DNA from: an uncultured Sutterella sp.
GTDB lineage: Bacteria; Pseudomonadota; Gammaproteobacteria; Burkholderiales; Burkholderiaceae_F
Direction: 5' to 3'
NCBI GenBank assembly: GCA_900542195.1
Contig: UQNA01000003.1
Location: 40,177 to 104,176 of the forward strand
DNA length: 64,000 nt
A model generated the notes under the pieces. The model saw nothing but the letters and a program-made list of their open reading frames with translations. It was not told where the DNA came from and ran no database searches. Made by a program: the position numbers and the translations under genes. Below, piece after piece: positions 16,437 through 25,352 of this stretch. Each line of letters starts with the position of its first letter. Position 1 is the first letter of the stretch.

Positions 16437-17927
16437 TTATTTTTTGCCGATATTGTGATCTTTGACAGCACTTTCTGCAGCGATTCTGCCGGAGTTAACA
16501 GCAAAACCAATGGTAGAGCCGGCCATCAAGAGGTCATAAGAGTCACCGTACATACCGCCCACGTCGGAACCTGCTGCGTAGAGGTTAGGAATAACTTTAT
16601 CCTTGTCGGTGACGACTTGGAGACGATCGTTAACTTTGATGCCGCCGAGTGTACCGAGAGAGGAGGCAACGCTCTTGATTGCGTAGAAAGGACCTTCTTT
16701 AACCGGGAAGATGTACTGCGGATCTTTAGCGAAGAGTGCGTCATGGCGAACTTCTGCAGCATTGTTGTATTGTTCAACGCTGGCTTTCAGTTTTTCAGGA
16801 TCCATGCCGGTCTTCTTGGCCAATTCTTCCAATGTATTGGCTTTTACTGCCCAACCTGCTTTTTCAGCTGCCGGCCATTCTTCTTCGAATTTGGTGAGTT
16901 TTGCTCCGATTGGAACCATTACGCCGACGCCCTGGACGATACCGTCATGCTTCATGGAATTGAGGTTCTTGTTGTCATAAACAACCCACATCTGGCCACC
17001 AATTCTTTCAAGAGCGTTTCCGGCTGCGGGCCAGTCGCCCATAATTGTTTCGTCGCAGAAACGATCTCCGCCCGGTGTAAGCCAAAGATGAGGCTGCTTA
17101 GCAGTGGCAGAAACGTGGTTTGTCGTTCCTACTCCTCTTGGGCCCGGACGATAAGACTGCTGAACATCCAAGCCTTCTTTACCGCCGCCGGCAGACCAAG
17201 CCATCTGAATACCTACACCGTTTTTACCGGACTGTGCTAAGCCGTCAGTATTTGGGAAACGTGTGTACTTCTTCATCATTTCGGGGTTGTCAGCGAAACC
17301 GCCGGTTGCGATGATGACGGCTTTAGCATTGACAGTAACTGTATTGCCGTCTTTGTCTTTTGCAATGACGCCGGCAACCTTACCGTCTTTCATAAGGAGT
17401 TTTTCAGCAGGTGTATTGAAAAGGACTTCAACACCGTAATCGCTCTTGGACTTCTTCTGGAAGAGGTTAATCCAACCGGCTCCGCGGCCTTCATAAATAT
17501 GCCAAGTGTAGAGGCCGCCAGGATAGTTTGTTGTAAGTTTTTCAAACTTAACGCCGTGCTTGATCATCCAGTCAACAGTGTCAGCGGATTTGTCAACGAT
17601 AGCTCTTACGAGACGAGCGTTGCTTCTCCAGTGACCATAGTTCATGATCTTCTTAAAGGTTTCGTCCTTTGTAAGAGGAATATAGTAATCACGCTGCATC
17701 TTTGTACCAACAGCGAAGATACCTTCAGAGAAGTTGCCTGTTCCGCCCGGGAGTCCTTTCTTTTCTAATCCGACGACCTTAGCGCCAAGTTCGCCTGCTG
17801 CGAAAGCAGCTGCTGTACCGGCGGCGCCTTGACCGACGACAACGATGTCAGTGTCGATAACTTTGTCGGCGGCATATGTCATTGTGGACAATGTGGCTAA
17901 AACGGCAATAGTGAGCAGTTTTTTCAT
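16437..17927 (-). CDS. Secreted FAD-binding oxidoreductase, fumarate-reductase-like fold, substrate unknown
   Basis: 496 residues with a Sec signal peptide (cleavage near TYAADK, about residue 20), so periplasmic. FAD-binding region DIVVVGQGAAGTAAAFAAGE and the late IPNLYAAGSDVGGMYGDSYD place it in the FAD_binding_2 family with flavocytochrome c fumarate reductases and urocanate reductase. No haem (CxxCH) or FMN-binding domain is present, so an external electron partner is needed. The catalytic arginine position (after GDRFCDET) reads MGDWP, and the substrate-binding arginine near the end is replaced in VGGMYGDSYDL, arguing against fumarate. AAGGAG lies about 9 nt before the ATG. A two-component system is divergent from it. 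Confidence 0.8.
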   Translation of the reverse strand: MKKLLTIAVLATLSTMTYAADKVIDTDIVVVGQGAAGTAAAFAAGELGAKVVGLEKKGLPGGTGNFSEGIFAVGTKMQRDYYIPLTKDETFKKIMNYGHWRSNARLVRAIVDKSADTVDWMIKHGVKFEKLTTNYPGGLYTWHIYEGRGAGWINLFQKKSKSDYGVEVLFNTPAEKLLMKDGKVAGVIAKDKDGNTVTVNAKAVIIATGGFADNPEMMKKYTRFPNTDGLAQSGKNGVGIQMAWSAGGGKEGLDVQQSYRPGPRGVGTTNHVSATAKQPHLWLTPGGDRFCDETIMGDWPAAGNALERIGGQMWVVYDNKNLNSMKHDGIVQGVGVMVPIGAKLTKFEEEWPAAEKAGWAVKANTLEELAKKTGMDPEKLKASVEQYNNAAEVRHDALFAKDPQYIFPVKEGPFYAIKSVASSLGTLGGIKVNDRLQVVTDKDKVIPNLYAAGSDVGGMYGDSYDLLMAGSTIGFAVNSGRIAAESAVKDHNIGKK

Positions 17928-18070
17928 TTATATAGTCTCCTTGGAATTAAGTGCTAACAGCAATAACTCTTTGAATCATCGAGCTAATTTTGCTAATCAC
18001 CATGAGGAGTATTTTGCTCCGAGTAAGCTTGTTTTGTCCGTAACCTTCTTTACACGAAAAAGGGTAGGAC

Positions 18071-18086
18071 TGTATCTCGGGATACA
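18071..18086 (+). repeat. Short perfect hairpin in the leader of the histidine kinase gene
   Basis: TGTATC and GATACA flank a TCGG tetraloop, followed by TTTTCGGGG. It lies in the 200-nt divergent region between the flavoprotein and the kinase genes; it could be an operator or a weak terminator. Confidence 0.35.
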
Positions 18087-18192
18087 TTTTCGGGGTAATC
18101 ACCAGAAAGGTTGCAAGTGAATAAAAATGAGAAGGACACTTACCAAAAGATTTTCACTATGCAAAAATGGCGAAAAAAGAGGATTTTACAAA

Positions 18193-20766
18193 ATGCCTTC
18201 TCCCAATCCTAGTTTCTCAGTTCCATTGCCTACCACTGTAAAAGTCCGAGTGGAAGAGCAGATGATCCAGAAAGATTTCCGCGGTTATTTGACCCGAGCA
18301 ATTACCTGGACAGCGTTAATGCCATTGTTTATGCTGGCTTTCATGCACCTGAATCAGATTCAAAGAGAAAATGAGGAAAATGATGTCAGGCAGATAGCAG
18401 TAATGGAGCAGCTAGGAAGGCAGCTTTCGAATGAAATCGAAACTATCCGATCATTTTTGGATTCAAGTTTGGATTCACTATCAATTCATTTACAGAATCC
18501 TAAAAGTTATTTTAAAGAGTGGGCTCAGACTAGAGTTACGCGTCAGACATCGTTTAATTCTCTTTTCCTCGTCCCAACTCAAGAGGATTCTCGCGACAAG
18601 ACTATTAGTCTCCAGAAGCCGGAAAGTCTCGGCCCCGAAGATGAAAGATTATTTCATTTACTTCGTCAAAAGTTCCGATACGCCAAGAGCGACTTTGAAT
18701 TTTATAAATATACGGGAGGTGCTCACCCGCAGTATTGCTTTGGTTCTCCCGTGAAAGAGGAGCTACGTCTCCAAGGTTATTGGCTGACAACTTGCGTCTC
18801 TGAAAAATATTTTTCTGAAGTGTTCGATCATATTATCGGTCTCGAACCGTTCTCTATTCAGCTTCTCGACAGTTCAGGACAGAGTTTCTTTCAGAAACCT
18901 ATCAAAAGAGAGAACTTTACATTTTCCCCTCTAGGGGGAAAAGACTTCTACAAAGAGGCTACTGAAAAAATAAAAAATTCCCCGGCCGTTTGGAGAACAG
19001 ACAAGAAAAGAAATGAAGCCCAAGTAATAACAGCCATGAAAGTTTCTCCGGGCGATCTTCTTTTAGCTGTGGGTCAGCCTCTGGCAATTCGAGATAGACA
19101 ACTTCTTTCATCACTAACGACTTCAGGTATTTTCCTGTTGGTAGCAATTCTCGCAGCCTTTGTGGTTGGGACTGTCTTAGGAAGACAGCTCAACGAAGCG
19201 GTTCATAAGTTGATTGAGCAGTTCAGCGCATTTGAGAAAACCGGCAAAATTTCTCAAATGGACGACGTGTTTAAAGAGACTGCGCCTTTAGAGTTGCAGC
19301 TTCTTTCAACTAAGTTCGAAGAAATGGCGGCCACAGTTCTAATGAGCCAAAAAAGGCTTGAATCTGTTAATGAAGCATTGAGTGAGCAAGTTGAAAGACG
19401 TACCGCTTCTTTAAACCAAAGAAAAGAAGAGTTGAAGAGTCTGCAGCTGCTATTAGCTCCTCTGGAGGACTCGGTAGACGTTGTTATCGCAAAAACTATT
19501 AATCGATTCAAAGATATTTTTTCTATTCCTACCCTTTTCTTTTCCAAGGAGATGCTTACAGATAGTGTGTTTCAGTACATCTCTGTAAAAGCCAATGACG
19601 GAAGCAGATTGGGTTATTTATATTTTGATTGCGGACAAGGAAATGCTTCATCGTTTGCTTCCGGTCCTCTTCTAAGGCTTGCCCATTCCATTGCAATTGT
19701 TATGGATAACCAAGAAATGTATTCTTCCTTGAAAACCTCAGCCTCCCGTTTTACGGCTTTGATGGAATCAATGACTGAGGGAGTTATCTTGGTGGGAAAG
19801 ACAGGAAGCCTTCTTTATGGGAATAAAGCAGCTCGACGCCTTTTAGGATTGATGCCGGAACAGGAAGTTCCAAATTTTGAAGAATTATTTTCTTCTCTAT
19901 TCCGTTCGTCAGAACTTGGAGAGGAAGGTTTCGACAAACAAGAAGAGCGTCCTCGAAGATATTCAAGCACAACGGATTCTGATTTTTTCATTGAAACATC
20001 GGCTTTTAACGTTCCCGGCTTTTACGGGTTTTCCGGAAGACGCCGCGGTCTCTTAATAAGAGATATATCTCAAGATATAGCAATGGAAAGGATGAAAAAG
20101 AACTTGGTCTCGATGGTTGCTCACGAGTTAAAAACTCCTGTGACAACAATGAGACTTCAAGTCGAGACTCTTCAACGGCAGCTTATCCAAAGAGATACTG
20201 AATTTGCTCATGAATTGCTCTCGGAGATGCTAGAAGAGAGTTCAAGACTGCAGCGCCTGGTTGAAGATTGGTTGGATATGTCTCGAATAGAGGCAGGCTC
20301 CATTGTTCTCCGTCCCAAGATTTACTCCGTTAGACGCCTTCTTGATCAGGCTATCGGCGCCGTCAGCCAACATTATCCCGAATTAAAAATCACAACCCAA
20401 ATCCAAGAAGGTGCAGAATTTTTAAAGGCAGACAAAGACAGACTGATTCAAGTATTTATCAATATCTTTGGTAACGCGGCGCGCTATCGATCGAAATTGG
20501 AGCCGGTTTGCCATGTAACGGTTCGTCTGGTAAAAGAAGAAATAGAAATTGCTTTCCAAGATAACGGAATAGGAGTAAAGGAGAACTATCTCTCGAAGAT
20601 ATTCGATTCTTTCTATCAAGTAGAAATGGGTGCGGATAGAAAAGTGGGAGGAACTGGGTTAGGCTTAGCCATTTGCCGCGGCATTATGGCTGCTCACGGC
20701 GGCAGAATTTGGGCTGAAAGAAATAAAGGAACAGGGACTACTTTTAAGTTGAGGTTGGCAGTATGA
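18193..20766 (+). CDS. Membrane sensor histidine kinase
   Basis: About 857 residues. Order: N-terminal cytoplasmic stretch, first membrane segment (about 36-52), a large periplasmic sensor region of about 260 residues, second membrane segment (about 313-335), HAMP-like linker and a coiled coil (about 385-425), a GAF-like stretch, a PAS-like domain (about 515-600), then HisKA with H644 in MVAHELKTPVT and an ATPase domain with NIFGNAARY, DNGIGV and GGTGLGLAICRG. I prefer the ATG at 18193 with AGAGGA 9 nt upstream; an ATG at 18127 has no good SD. Its gene overlaps that of the response regulator by 4 nt. Its ligand is unknown; position suggests control of the divergent flavoprotein gene or the permease cluster. 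Confidence 0.88.
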   Translation: MPSPNPSFSVPLPTTVKVRVEEQMIQKDFRGYLTRAITWTALMPLFMLAFMHLNQIQRENEENDVRQIAVMEQLGRQLSNEIETIRSFLDSSLDSLSIHLQNPKSYFKEWAQTRVTRQTSFNSLFLVPTQEDSRDKTISLQKPESLGPEDERLFHLLRQKFRYAKSDFEFYKYTGGAHPQYCFGSPVKEELRLQGYWLTTCVSEKYFSEVFDHIIGLEPFSIQLLDSSGQSFFQKPIKRENFTFSPLGGKDFYKEATEKIKNSPAVWRTDKKRNEAQVITAMKVSPGDLLLAVGQPLAIRDRQLLSSLTTSGIFLLVAILAAFVVGTVLGRQLNEAVHKLIEQFSAFEKTGKISQMDDVFKETAPLELQLLSTKFEEMAATVLMSQKRLESVNEALSEQVERRTASLNQRKEELKSLQLLLAPLEDSVDVVIAKTINRFKDIFSIPTLFFSKEMLTDSVFQYISVKANDGSRLGYLYFDCGQGNASSFASGPLLRLAHSIAIVMDNQEMYSSLKTSASRFTALMESMTEGVILVGKTGSLLYGNKAARRLLGLMPEQEVPNFEELFSSLFRSSELGEEGFDKQEERPRRYSSTTDSDFFIETSAFNVPGFYGFSGRRRGLLIRDISQDIAMERMKKNLVSMVAHELKTPVTTMRLQVETLQRQLIQRDTEFAHELLSEMLEESSRLQRLVEDWLDMSRIEAGSIVLRPKIYSVRRLLDQAIGAVSQHYPELKITTQIQEGAEFLKADKDRLIQVFINIFGNAARYRSKLEPVCHVTVRLVKEEIEIAFQDNGIGVKENYLSKIFDSFYQVEMGADRKVGGTGLGLAICRGIMAAHGGRIWAERNKGTGTTFKLRLAV

Positions 20767-21473
20767 ATCCAAATAATTCTTTGATTCTGGTGGTTGATGA
20801 TGAAACAAAGATCAGAAGACTGATTAGCACTAATCTGGCTTTTGAAGGATTCGACGTCGTCCAGGCAGAAGACGGGAAGCGAGCATTGGAGGTTTTTAAT
20901 CACTCTTTAAATAAACCCGATTTGATTCTTCTTGATTTGATGATGCCGGAAATGGACGGGATGGCAATGTTAAAGCAATTAAGAAAGTATTCAGACGTTC
21001 CCGTCATTATTCTTTCAGCAAAAGATGAAAGACCCACGATTATTGAAGGTTTTAGAGAAGGAGCCGACGACTTCATTTCTAAACCGTTTTACATCCAAGA
21101 ACTTTTGGAGAGAATTCGAGCCGTGCTTCGCAGAAGCCAAAGAGTGAAGCCAGTGCAAAGGCCGGCTCAAGAAGTTTTGGTAAGCGGCAATTTGTCTCTT
21201 AATCTTTCTCAGAGAGACTGTATGGTCGGCGACGAACACGTGAAGCTGACAGACAGAGAATTCCGATTACTCTTTGAATTAATGAAACATCCGGGAGAAG
21301 TTTTAACCCACGAAAGACTGTTGAGAACAGTTTGGGGGGACGAATACATAGGAGAAGTTCAGTACTTAAGGGTTACATTTGCTCGAATTCGAAGAAAGCT
21401 CGAGCAAGCCGGTTTGACGAGGGATGTGATTGGAGCATATTCGAGCGTCGGATACCTTCTCCTGGAAGAATAA
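20763..21473 (+). CDS. OmpR/KdpE-type response regulator
   Basis: 236 residues: receiver domain with acidic pair D12-D13, phosphorylation site D58 in ILLDLMMPEMDG, and the lysine of DDFISKPF; then an OmpR-type winged helix (KLTDREFRLLFELMKHPGEVLTHERLL to YSSVGYLLLEE, given in parts). The start codon overlaps the kinase stop as ATGA, so the pair is translationally coupled. Target genes are likely nearby: the flavoprotein (divergent) or the permease gene 170 nt downstream. Confidence 0.93.
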   Translation: MNPNNSLILVVDDETKIRRLISTNLAFEGFDVVQAEDGKRALEVFNHSLNKPDLILLDLMMPEMDGMAMLKQLRKYSDVPVIILSAKDERPTIIEGFREGADDFISKPFYIQELLERIRAVLRRSQRVKPVQRPAQEVLVSGNLSLNLSQRDCMVGDEHVKLTDREFRLLFELMKHPGEVLTHERLLRTVWGDEYIGEVQYLRVTFARIRRKLEQAGLTRDVIGAYSSVGYLLLEE

Positions 21474-21590
21474 CTCTTCGGCAGTAAAGCATTATTTTTG
21501 TCCATCTTTCTTGGTTAGGCGTAATTACTGAGATTTAGCAATTTTTTTGCAATATTTTTAAAAGTTTTGTTATTGAGCTGCAATGCGATC

Positions 21591-21619
21591 TTGAGATCAT
21601 TTTCTTGAGGGAATCTCAA
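21591..21619 (+). promoter_or_regulatory. Inverted repeat ahead of the permease gene
   Basis: TTGAGAT (21591-21597) and ATCTCAA (21613-21619) are perfectly inverted with a 15-nt gap, 24 nt before the start codon. Several TTGAG copies cluster here (21583, 21591, 21605), so this may be a regulator-binding site. Confidence 0.35.
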
Positions 21620-21642
21620 AACTCAAATCCATTGGAGAAAAA

Positions 21643-22926
21643 ATGACAACTCAAATCGTCATAGCTCAATGCATAATGGTATTGACGCTAATAGTTATGA
21701 TTACAGGCCTAACGCCTATTTACATTACTGCTATTACCGGTGCGGCTATTTCCGCCATTGTTGCCGGCTTCCCGCTTGCGGGAAGCGCTCCGGTTACAGT
21801 CGCAAAAATGATTAACTCCGGCTTGAATCCGGTTATTGCAGATATGACGGGCATCTTGCTCTTTATCGGTATCATGCAGGCCACCGGTTTCTTGGATGTT
21901 ATCGTTCGCGATATCGTTCGTGTTGGAAATAAAATTGGCGGGGGCCCCGGTGTCTGTACCGCAGGCGGTATTGCTGCCGGATGTATCGGTGCTTTAACCG
22001 GTTTTACCCAGCCGGTTATTACTGCTGTGATTACAGGTCCTGCTGCTGTGCGTTTAGGCGTTGATCCGAACAAGGTCGCCGGTATTCAGGGCCACGCAGG
22101 CCATATCGGCAACTTGGCCGGCTTTACACATCCAACTCAGGTAGCAATTCTGGCGACTGCAGGTATTGGTTACGGTTTATTCAATGTTCTTGGCTTAATT
22201 GCGGCTCTTTCAATTTTCTTCATGTCCTGCCTTCGTGTTGTCCGTGACATGCACAAGCGCGGTGTCACTATTTCTGAAGAAGACAGACTGGCAGTCATGG
22301 CCGAGATTAACAATAAAGAGTACAAGACCACCTCCTTCCGAGCTTTTCTCCCATTCATTGTTTTAGTGGTTGGTTTCGTACTTGGCTTGCCTATCTTCTT
22401 AGTAGGTTTGGCCTCAGCATTGGTCGTGATGGTTCTTGCCCATAAGGATATGAAGTCCTCCGAACAGACCATGATGCAAGGTGTTGGACTTATTGCTACT
22501 CCGTTGGTTGCAACTATCGGCTTCTTATTCATGAGCACGGTTATTAAGCAGATTGGTTTGGCAGATACGATTTCTACATTTGCAGCTCCGATGCTTTCGT
22601 TCTCTCCGATCCTGATCATGTTCTGCGTATCTTTCGTTACCGGCTTCATGACTCAATCTTACGGAGCATCCGTTGCTGTAGTTATTCCTTTCCTCCAAGT
22701 AGTACTCGCTTCAGGTGCTGATCCTTTTGCCGCTGCTTTCGCTGCCGCATCCGGTGCATCTTTGATTCAATACTTCTTGACAGGCGGTCCGGTTGCAGCT
22801 CTGGCTACAGTTATTCCGGTGGTACCTGGCTCAGCTCTTAAACCAGCTAACTTGTTCCAAAGACCTTCCATTCTCTTTGGTTGCTTCGTAGCACTGTGCA
22901 TTTCCATGGCACTTTCTATTCTCTAA
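21643..22926 (+). CDS. Inner-membrane carboxylate or amino-acid permease (GntP/Dcu-like)
   Basis: 427 residues, about 11-12 predicted membrane segments and no long soluble part. Internal repeats such as GCIGALTGFTQPVITAVITG and GHIGNLAGFTHPTQVAI resemble the ion-transporter superfamily that includes GntP, DcuC and lactate permeases. The substrate is not evident. The next genes encode an unknown protein and a cytoplasmic asparaginase-like enzyme, so import of an amide or a related amino acid is a reasonable guess. A good SD (TTGGAGAAAAA) precedes the ATG. A terminator follows the stop within 20 nt. Confidence 0.7.
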   Translation: MTTQIVIAQCIMVLTLIVMITGLTPIYITAITGAAISAIVAGFPLAGSAPVTVAKMINSGLNPVIADMTGILLFIGIMQATGFLDVIVRDIVRVGNKIGGGPGVCTAGGIAAGCIGALTGFTQPVITAVITGPAAVRLGVDPNKVAGIQGHAGHIGNLAGFTHPTQVAILATAGIGYGLFNVLGLIAALSIFFMSCLRVVRDMHKRGVTISEEDRLAVMAEINNKEYKTTSFRAFLPFIVLVVGFVLGLPIFLVGLASALVVMVLAHKDMKSSEQTMMQGVGLIATPLVATIGFLFMSTVIKQIGLADTISTFAAPMLSFSPILIMFCVSFVTGFMTQSYGASVAVVIPFLQVVLASGADPFAAAFAAASGASLIQYFLTGGPVAALATVIPVVPGSALKPANLFQRPSILFGCFVALCISMALSIL

Positions 22927-22935
22927 TTTTGAAAT

Positions 22936-22966
22936 AGGCGAGGGATTTGAAGTCTCTCGCCTTTTT
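22936..22966 (+). terminator. Terminator or attenuator inside the permease cluster
   Basis: AGGCGAGGGA (22936-22945) pairs with TCTCTCGCCT (22953-22962), ten pairs including one G-T, with a 7-nt loop, followed by TTTTT. The SD GGGAG (22967-22971) of the next gene begins right after the T-tract, so read-through would control the two downstream genes. Confidence 0.75.
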
Positions 22967-22976
22967 GGGAGCGTCA

Positions 22977-24191
22977 ATGATTAAATTAATTAAAGAGGGC
23001 AAAAGCGAGCTGGGAATTGTGGGACACGCCGGATGCGGTCATGCAAATAGCCATCTTGGATTTATTCAAGACGATTCAGGAGGGTTGAGTGCAGTGACTG
23101 CGATGCTTCAAAGAGCAACGGGCATTGATTTGGAAATAGTAGAAATAAACGTTAAAACCAGGCGTCAAGACGCCTATTTTGAAGTTAAAACCAAGAGCGG
23201 AGGAATAGGGAAGGCGTTTGCCAGAAGAGGTATTACAGCTTTTGAAAAAAGACTTTCTTCTTATGCTCTCGGAAAACAAGCTATAAATTCTCAAGCTATT
23301 GCATGCGAAACTTTTGGAAGAATTCTAGGGCAAGGTGCCATGGAAGTTCCGGTTGCTTTTCAGACAGCCGTGGCAAATGCTGCAATGGATAGCTTTTTGC
23401 AGCAGTACCCCGAATTTTTCTTGTCCTCGGATGAAGAAGTCGAAGGCAATTGCGGCAAAGTTATTGGAACCAGATTAAACATTAACGGCATTAATGTTTC
23501 AGTAATGGGCCTGTCTAACGCTTCCATCGGAGGACTAGGGCCGAATGAAGACATTGAAGGTAATGTAAACCTCTTTGGCAAGATTGAGCTGATGCAAAAG
23601 CTCGGGCTTGATGGTTTGCCTTCGTTTGTAATCGAAGGAAAAGTTTGTGCACAACCTGTGTCATCAGAAATTACTAAGCCTACTTTCCTTATCAGAGGAA
23701 ACGAGGAACATGACAACTCAGTGGTTGCAGAATGTCTTTTGAAGGGTGCCGAAAATCTAGGTTACCCAGCAATTTATCGTCCTGAGCTGCTGCGCAGATC
23801 TGAGAATGCCATGGAGTCCCTCACCAAAGAGCAAGGAGAGTACATTCAGGAACTCGGGAAGAAGTTTTCAGTCGCCACTACTTCCTTTGAAAAGGTAAAG
23901 ATAGCTGCAGAACTTAATAGATTTGCGAGTGAAGACTTAGGTGGAACGACTTTCATGTCTAACTCTATCCATAAGGTAATGGGCGGAGTGGGCTGTATTC
24001 CCGGAACCAGCTGTGTATTAAGCTTATTTATTCCGAACAGCCAGTTAGAACAAGAAGTGCTTCCTACGCTTTCCTTAGATGATGTAGACAGATATGTAAA
24101 TTTAATCATTGAAGGAATCGAAGTTTTAAACGGAAGAAAACAAGAAGCGTCTGTGCGCTTAGCTGAGATCAAGAAACAATTCAATCTATAA
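22977..24191 (+). CDS. Unknown protein between a permease and an asparaginase gene
   Basis: 404 residues, no signal peptide and no membrane segment, so cytoplasmic. I do not recognise the family. Visible possible active-site stretches are GIVGHAGCGHANSHLGF near the N-terminus (two Gly-His pairs and a Cys), GQGAMEVPVAFQTAVANAA in the middle, MGLSNASIGGLGPNEDIEG, and MGGVGCIPGTSCVLSLFIP near the C-terminus. The start is the ATG at 22977 with GGGAG 5 nt upstream; an earlier TTG lies inside the terminator hairpin. The asparaginase-like gene follows after 10 nt. It may be an enzyme acting on the same imported compound. Confidence 0.75.
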   Translation: MIKLIKEGKSELGIVGHAGCGHANSHLGFIQDDSGGLSAVTAMLQRATGIDLEIVEINVKTRRQDAYFEVKTKSGGIGKAFARRGITAFEKRLSSYALGKQAINSQAIACETFGRILGQGAMEVPVAFQTAVANAAMDSFLQQYPEFFLSSDEEVEGNCGKVIGTRLNINGINVSVMGLSNASIGGLGPNEDIEGNVNLFGKIELMQKLGLDGLPSFVIEGKVCAQPVSSEITKPTFLIRGNEEHDNSVVAECLLKGAENLGYPAIYRPELLRRSENAMESLTKEQGEYIQELGKKFSVATTSFEKVKIAAELNRFASEDLGGTTFMSNSIHKVMGGVGCIPGTSCVLSLFIPNSQLEQEVLPTLSLDDVDRYVNLIIEGIEVLNGRKQEASVRLAEIKKQFNL

Positions 24192-24201
24192 GGAGTTAAG
24201 A

Positions 24202-25197
24202 ATGAGCGGAAAGAAGAAAGTTATCGTATTTACAACCGGTGGCACAATTGCCATGAAATACGATCCTAAGGTTAATGGTCTTGTTCCTGCCGTGAGCGGA
24301 GAAGATTTGGCAGCAGCTGTCCCGGGTTTAGACAAAGTCGCTGATGTTGAAGTGCGTGAGTTTTCCAATATCGCTAGCCCGGGAATGACTCCCGAGATGA
24401 TGTTCCAGCTTTCAAAAATGATTAATGAAGCTTTAGAAAGCGAGGAAGTTGCAGGCGCCGTAGTTACGCATGGTACTGACACAGTGGAAGAAACTTCTTA
24501 TATGCTGGATTTGCTTCACCAAGGCGAAAAGCCAGTTGTACTTACCGCTGCAATGAGAGGTGCCGGAGACACCAGCCCTGACGGTCCCGCAAATATCTAT
24601 TGCGCAGTAAAGACAGCAGCTAGCGAGGAAGCTAGAGGGAAGGGCGTGATGGTCCTCCTCAATGAAACTATTCATGCAGCCGGCCAAGTCCGCAAAACTC
24701 ATTCTGCCAATCCTGCTACTTTTGCCTCTCCATGGTGGGGACCCATTGGTTACTGCGATGTGGACAGAGTTGTATTCAGAAGAGAACCATTGAACCGTCA
24801 AACCTTTGCTCCTAAAGCTCTCACGGCACGCGTTGATATCGTACCGGCCCAGACAGGTATCGGCCGAGATTACATTGATTACGCTGTCGCAAAAGGCTGC
24901 AAAGGCATCATTGTTGAAGGATTCGGCAGAGGAAATATTCCGCCGATGATGGTAGAAGGAATTAAAGACGCAACGGATAAAGGTGTTGTAGTCGTCATAA
25001 CTACCCGAACTCACGGAGGCCGTCCTTACCAGGTCTACGCTTATCCGGGTTCCGTCACTGACAGCAGAAACAAGGGGGCTATCCGCGGAGGAGAAACCTC
25101 AGCTGCGAAAGCTCGTCTTAAATTAATGGTTATCTTGTCCGAGAAACCAGAGTTAGCAGGAAATAGAGAGGAATTGGAAAAACTCATGGACGTATAG
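24202..25197 (+). CDS. Cytoplasmic L-asparaginase family amidohydrolase
   Basis: 331 residues without a signal peptide. It carries both threonine signatures of bacterial asparaginases: VFTTGGTIAMKYD (nucleophilic Thr) and VVTHGTDTVEETSYML (second Thr with Asp). The later MRGAGDTSPDGPANIY and the C-terminal domain also fit. The reaction would be hydrolysis of asparagine to aspartate and ammonia, but related enzymes act on glutamine or other amides. The missing signal separates it from the periplasmic type II enzymes. It ends the permease/unknown/asparaginase unit and a T-rich terminator follows. Confidence 0.88.
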   Translation: MSGKKKVIVFTTGGTIAMKYDPKVNGLVPAVSGEDLAAAVPGLDKVADVEVREFSNIASPGMTPEMMFQLSKMINEALESEEVAGAVVTHGTDTVEETSYMLDLLHQGEKPVVLTAAMRGAGDTSPDGPANIYCAVKTAASEEARGKGVMVLLNETIHAAGQVRKTHSANPATFASPWWGPIGYCDVDRVVFRREPLNRQTFAPKALTARVDIVPAQTGIGRDYIDYAVAKGCKGIIVEGFGRGNIPPMMVEGIKDATDKGVVVVITTRTHGGRPYQVYAYPGSVTDSRNKGAIRGGETSAAKARLKLMVILSEKPELAGNREELEKLMDV

Positions 25198-25237
25198 AAA
25201 AGATTTGACATGAAATCCTAGCTTTTGTTTTTAAGCA

Positions 25238-25268
25238 GCCGGCCATTTTGTATGACCGGTTTTTTTTT
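25238..25268 (+). terminator. Terminator after the asparaginase gene
   Basis: GCCGGCCA (25238-25245) pairs with TGACCGGT (25253-25260), with one mismatch and one wobble, followed by nine T (25260-25268). Confidence 0.85.
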
Positions 25269-25352
25269 GGAAAGAAGGATATCGGGTTTTACCGTACAGC
25301 TCATAACTAATCTAGAATATTTCGCTGAATACAGAGAAAGAGAGGATGAGCG

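Noticed and set aside
16284..17240. Long plus-strand frame of 318 codons opposite the flavoprotein gene
   Set aside because: It lies wholly antisense to a clear flavoprotein gene and the terminator, has a cysteine/phenylalanine-rich composition typical of shadow frames, and no SD.
16437..17927. Annotation as fumarate reductase
   Set aside because: Fold and FAD motifs fit, but the catalytic arginine and substrate-binding His/Arg positions are not conserved, and no cytochrome or FMN domain is present.
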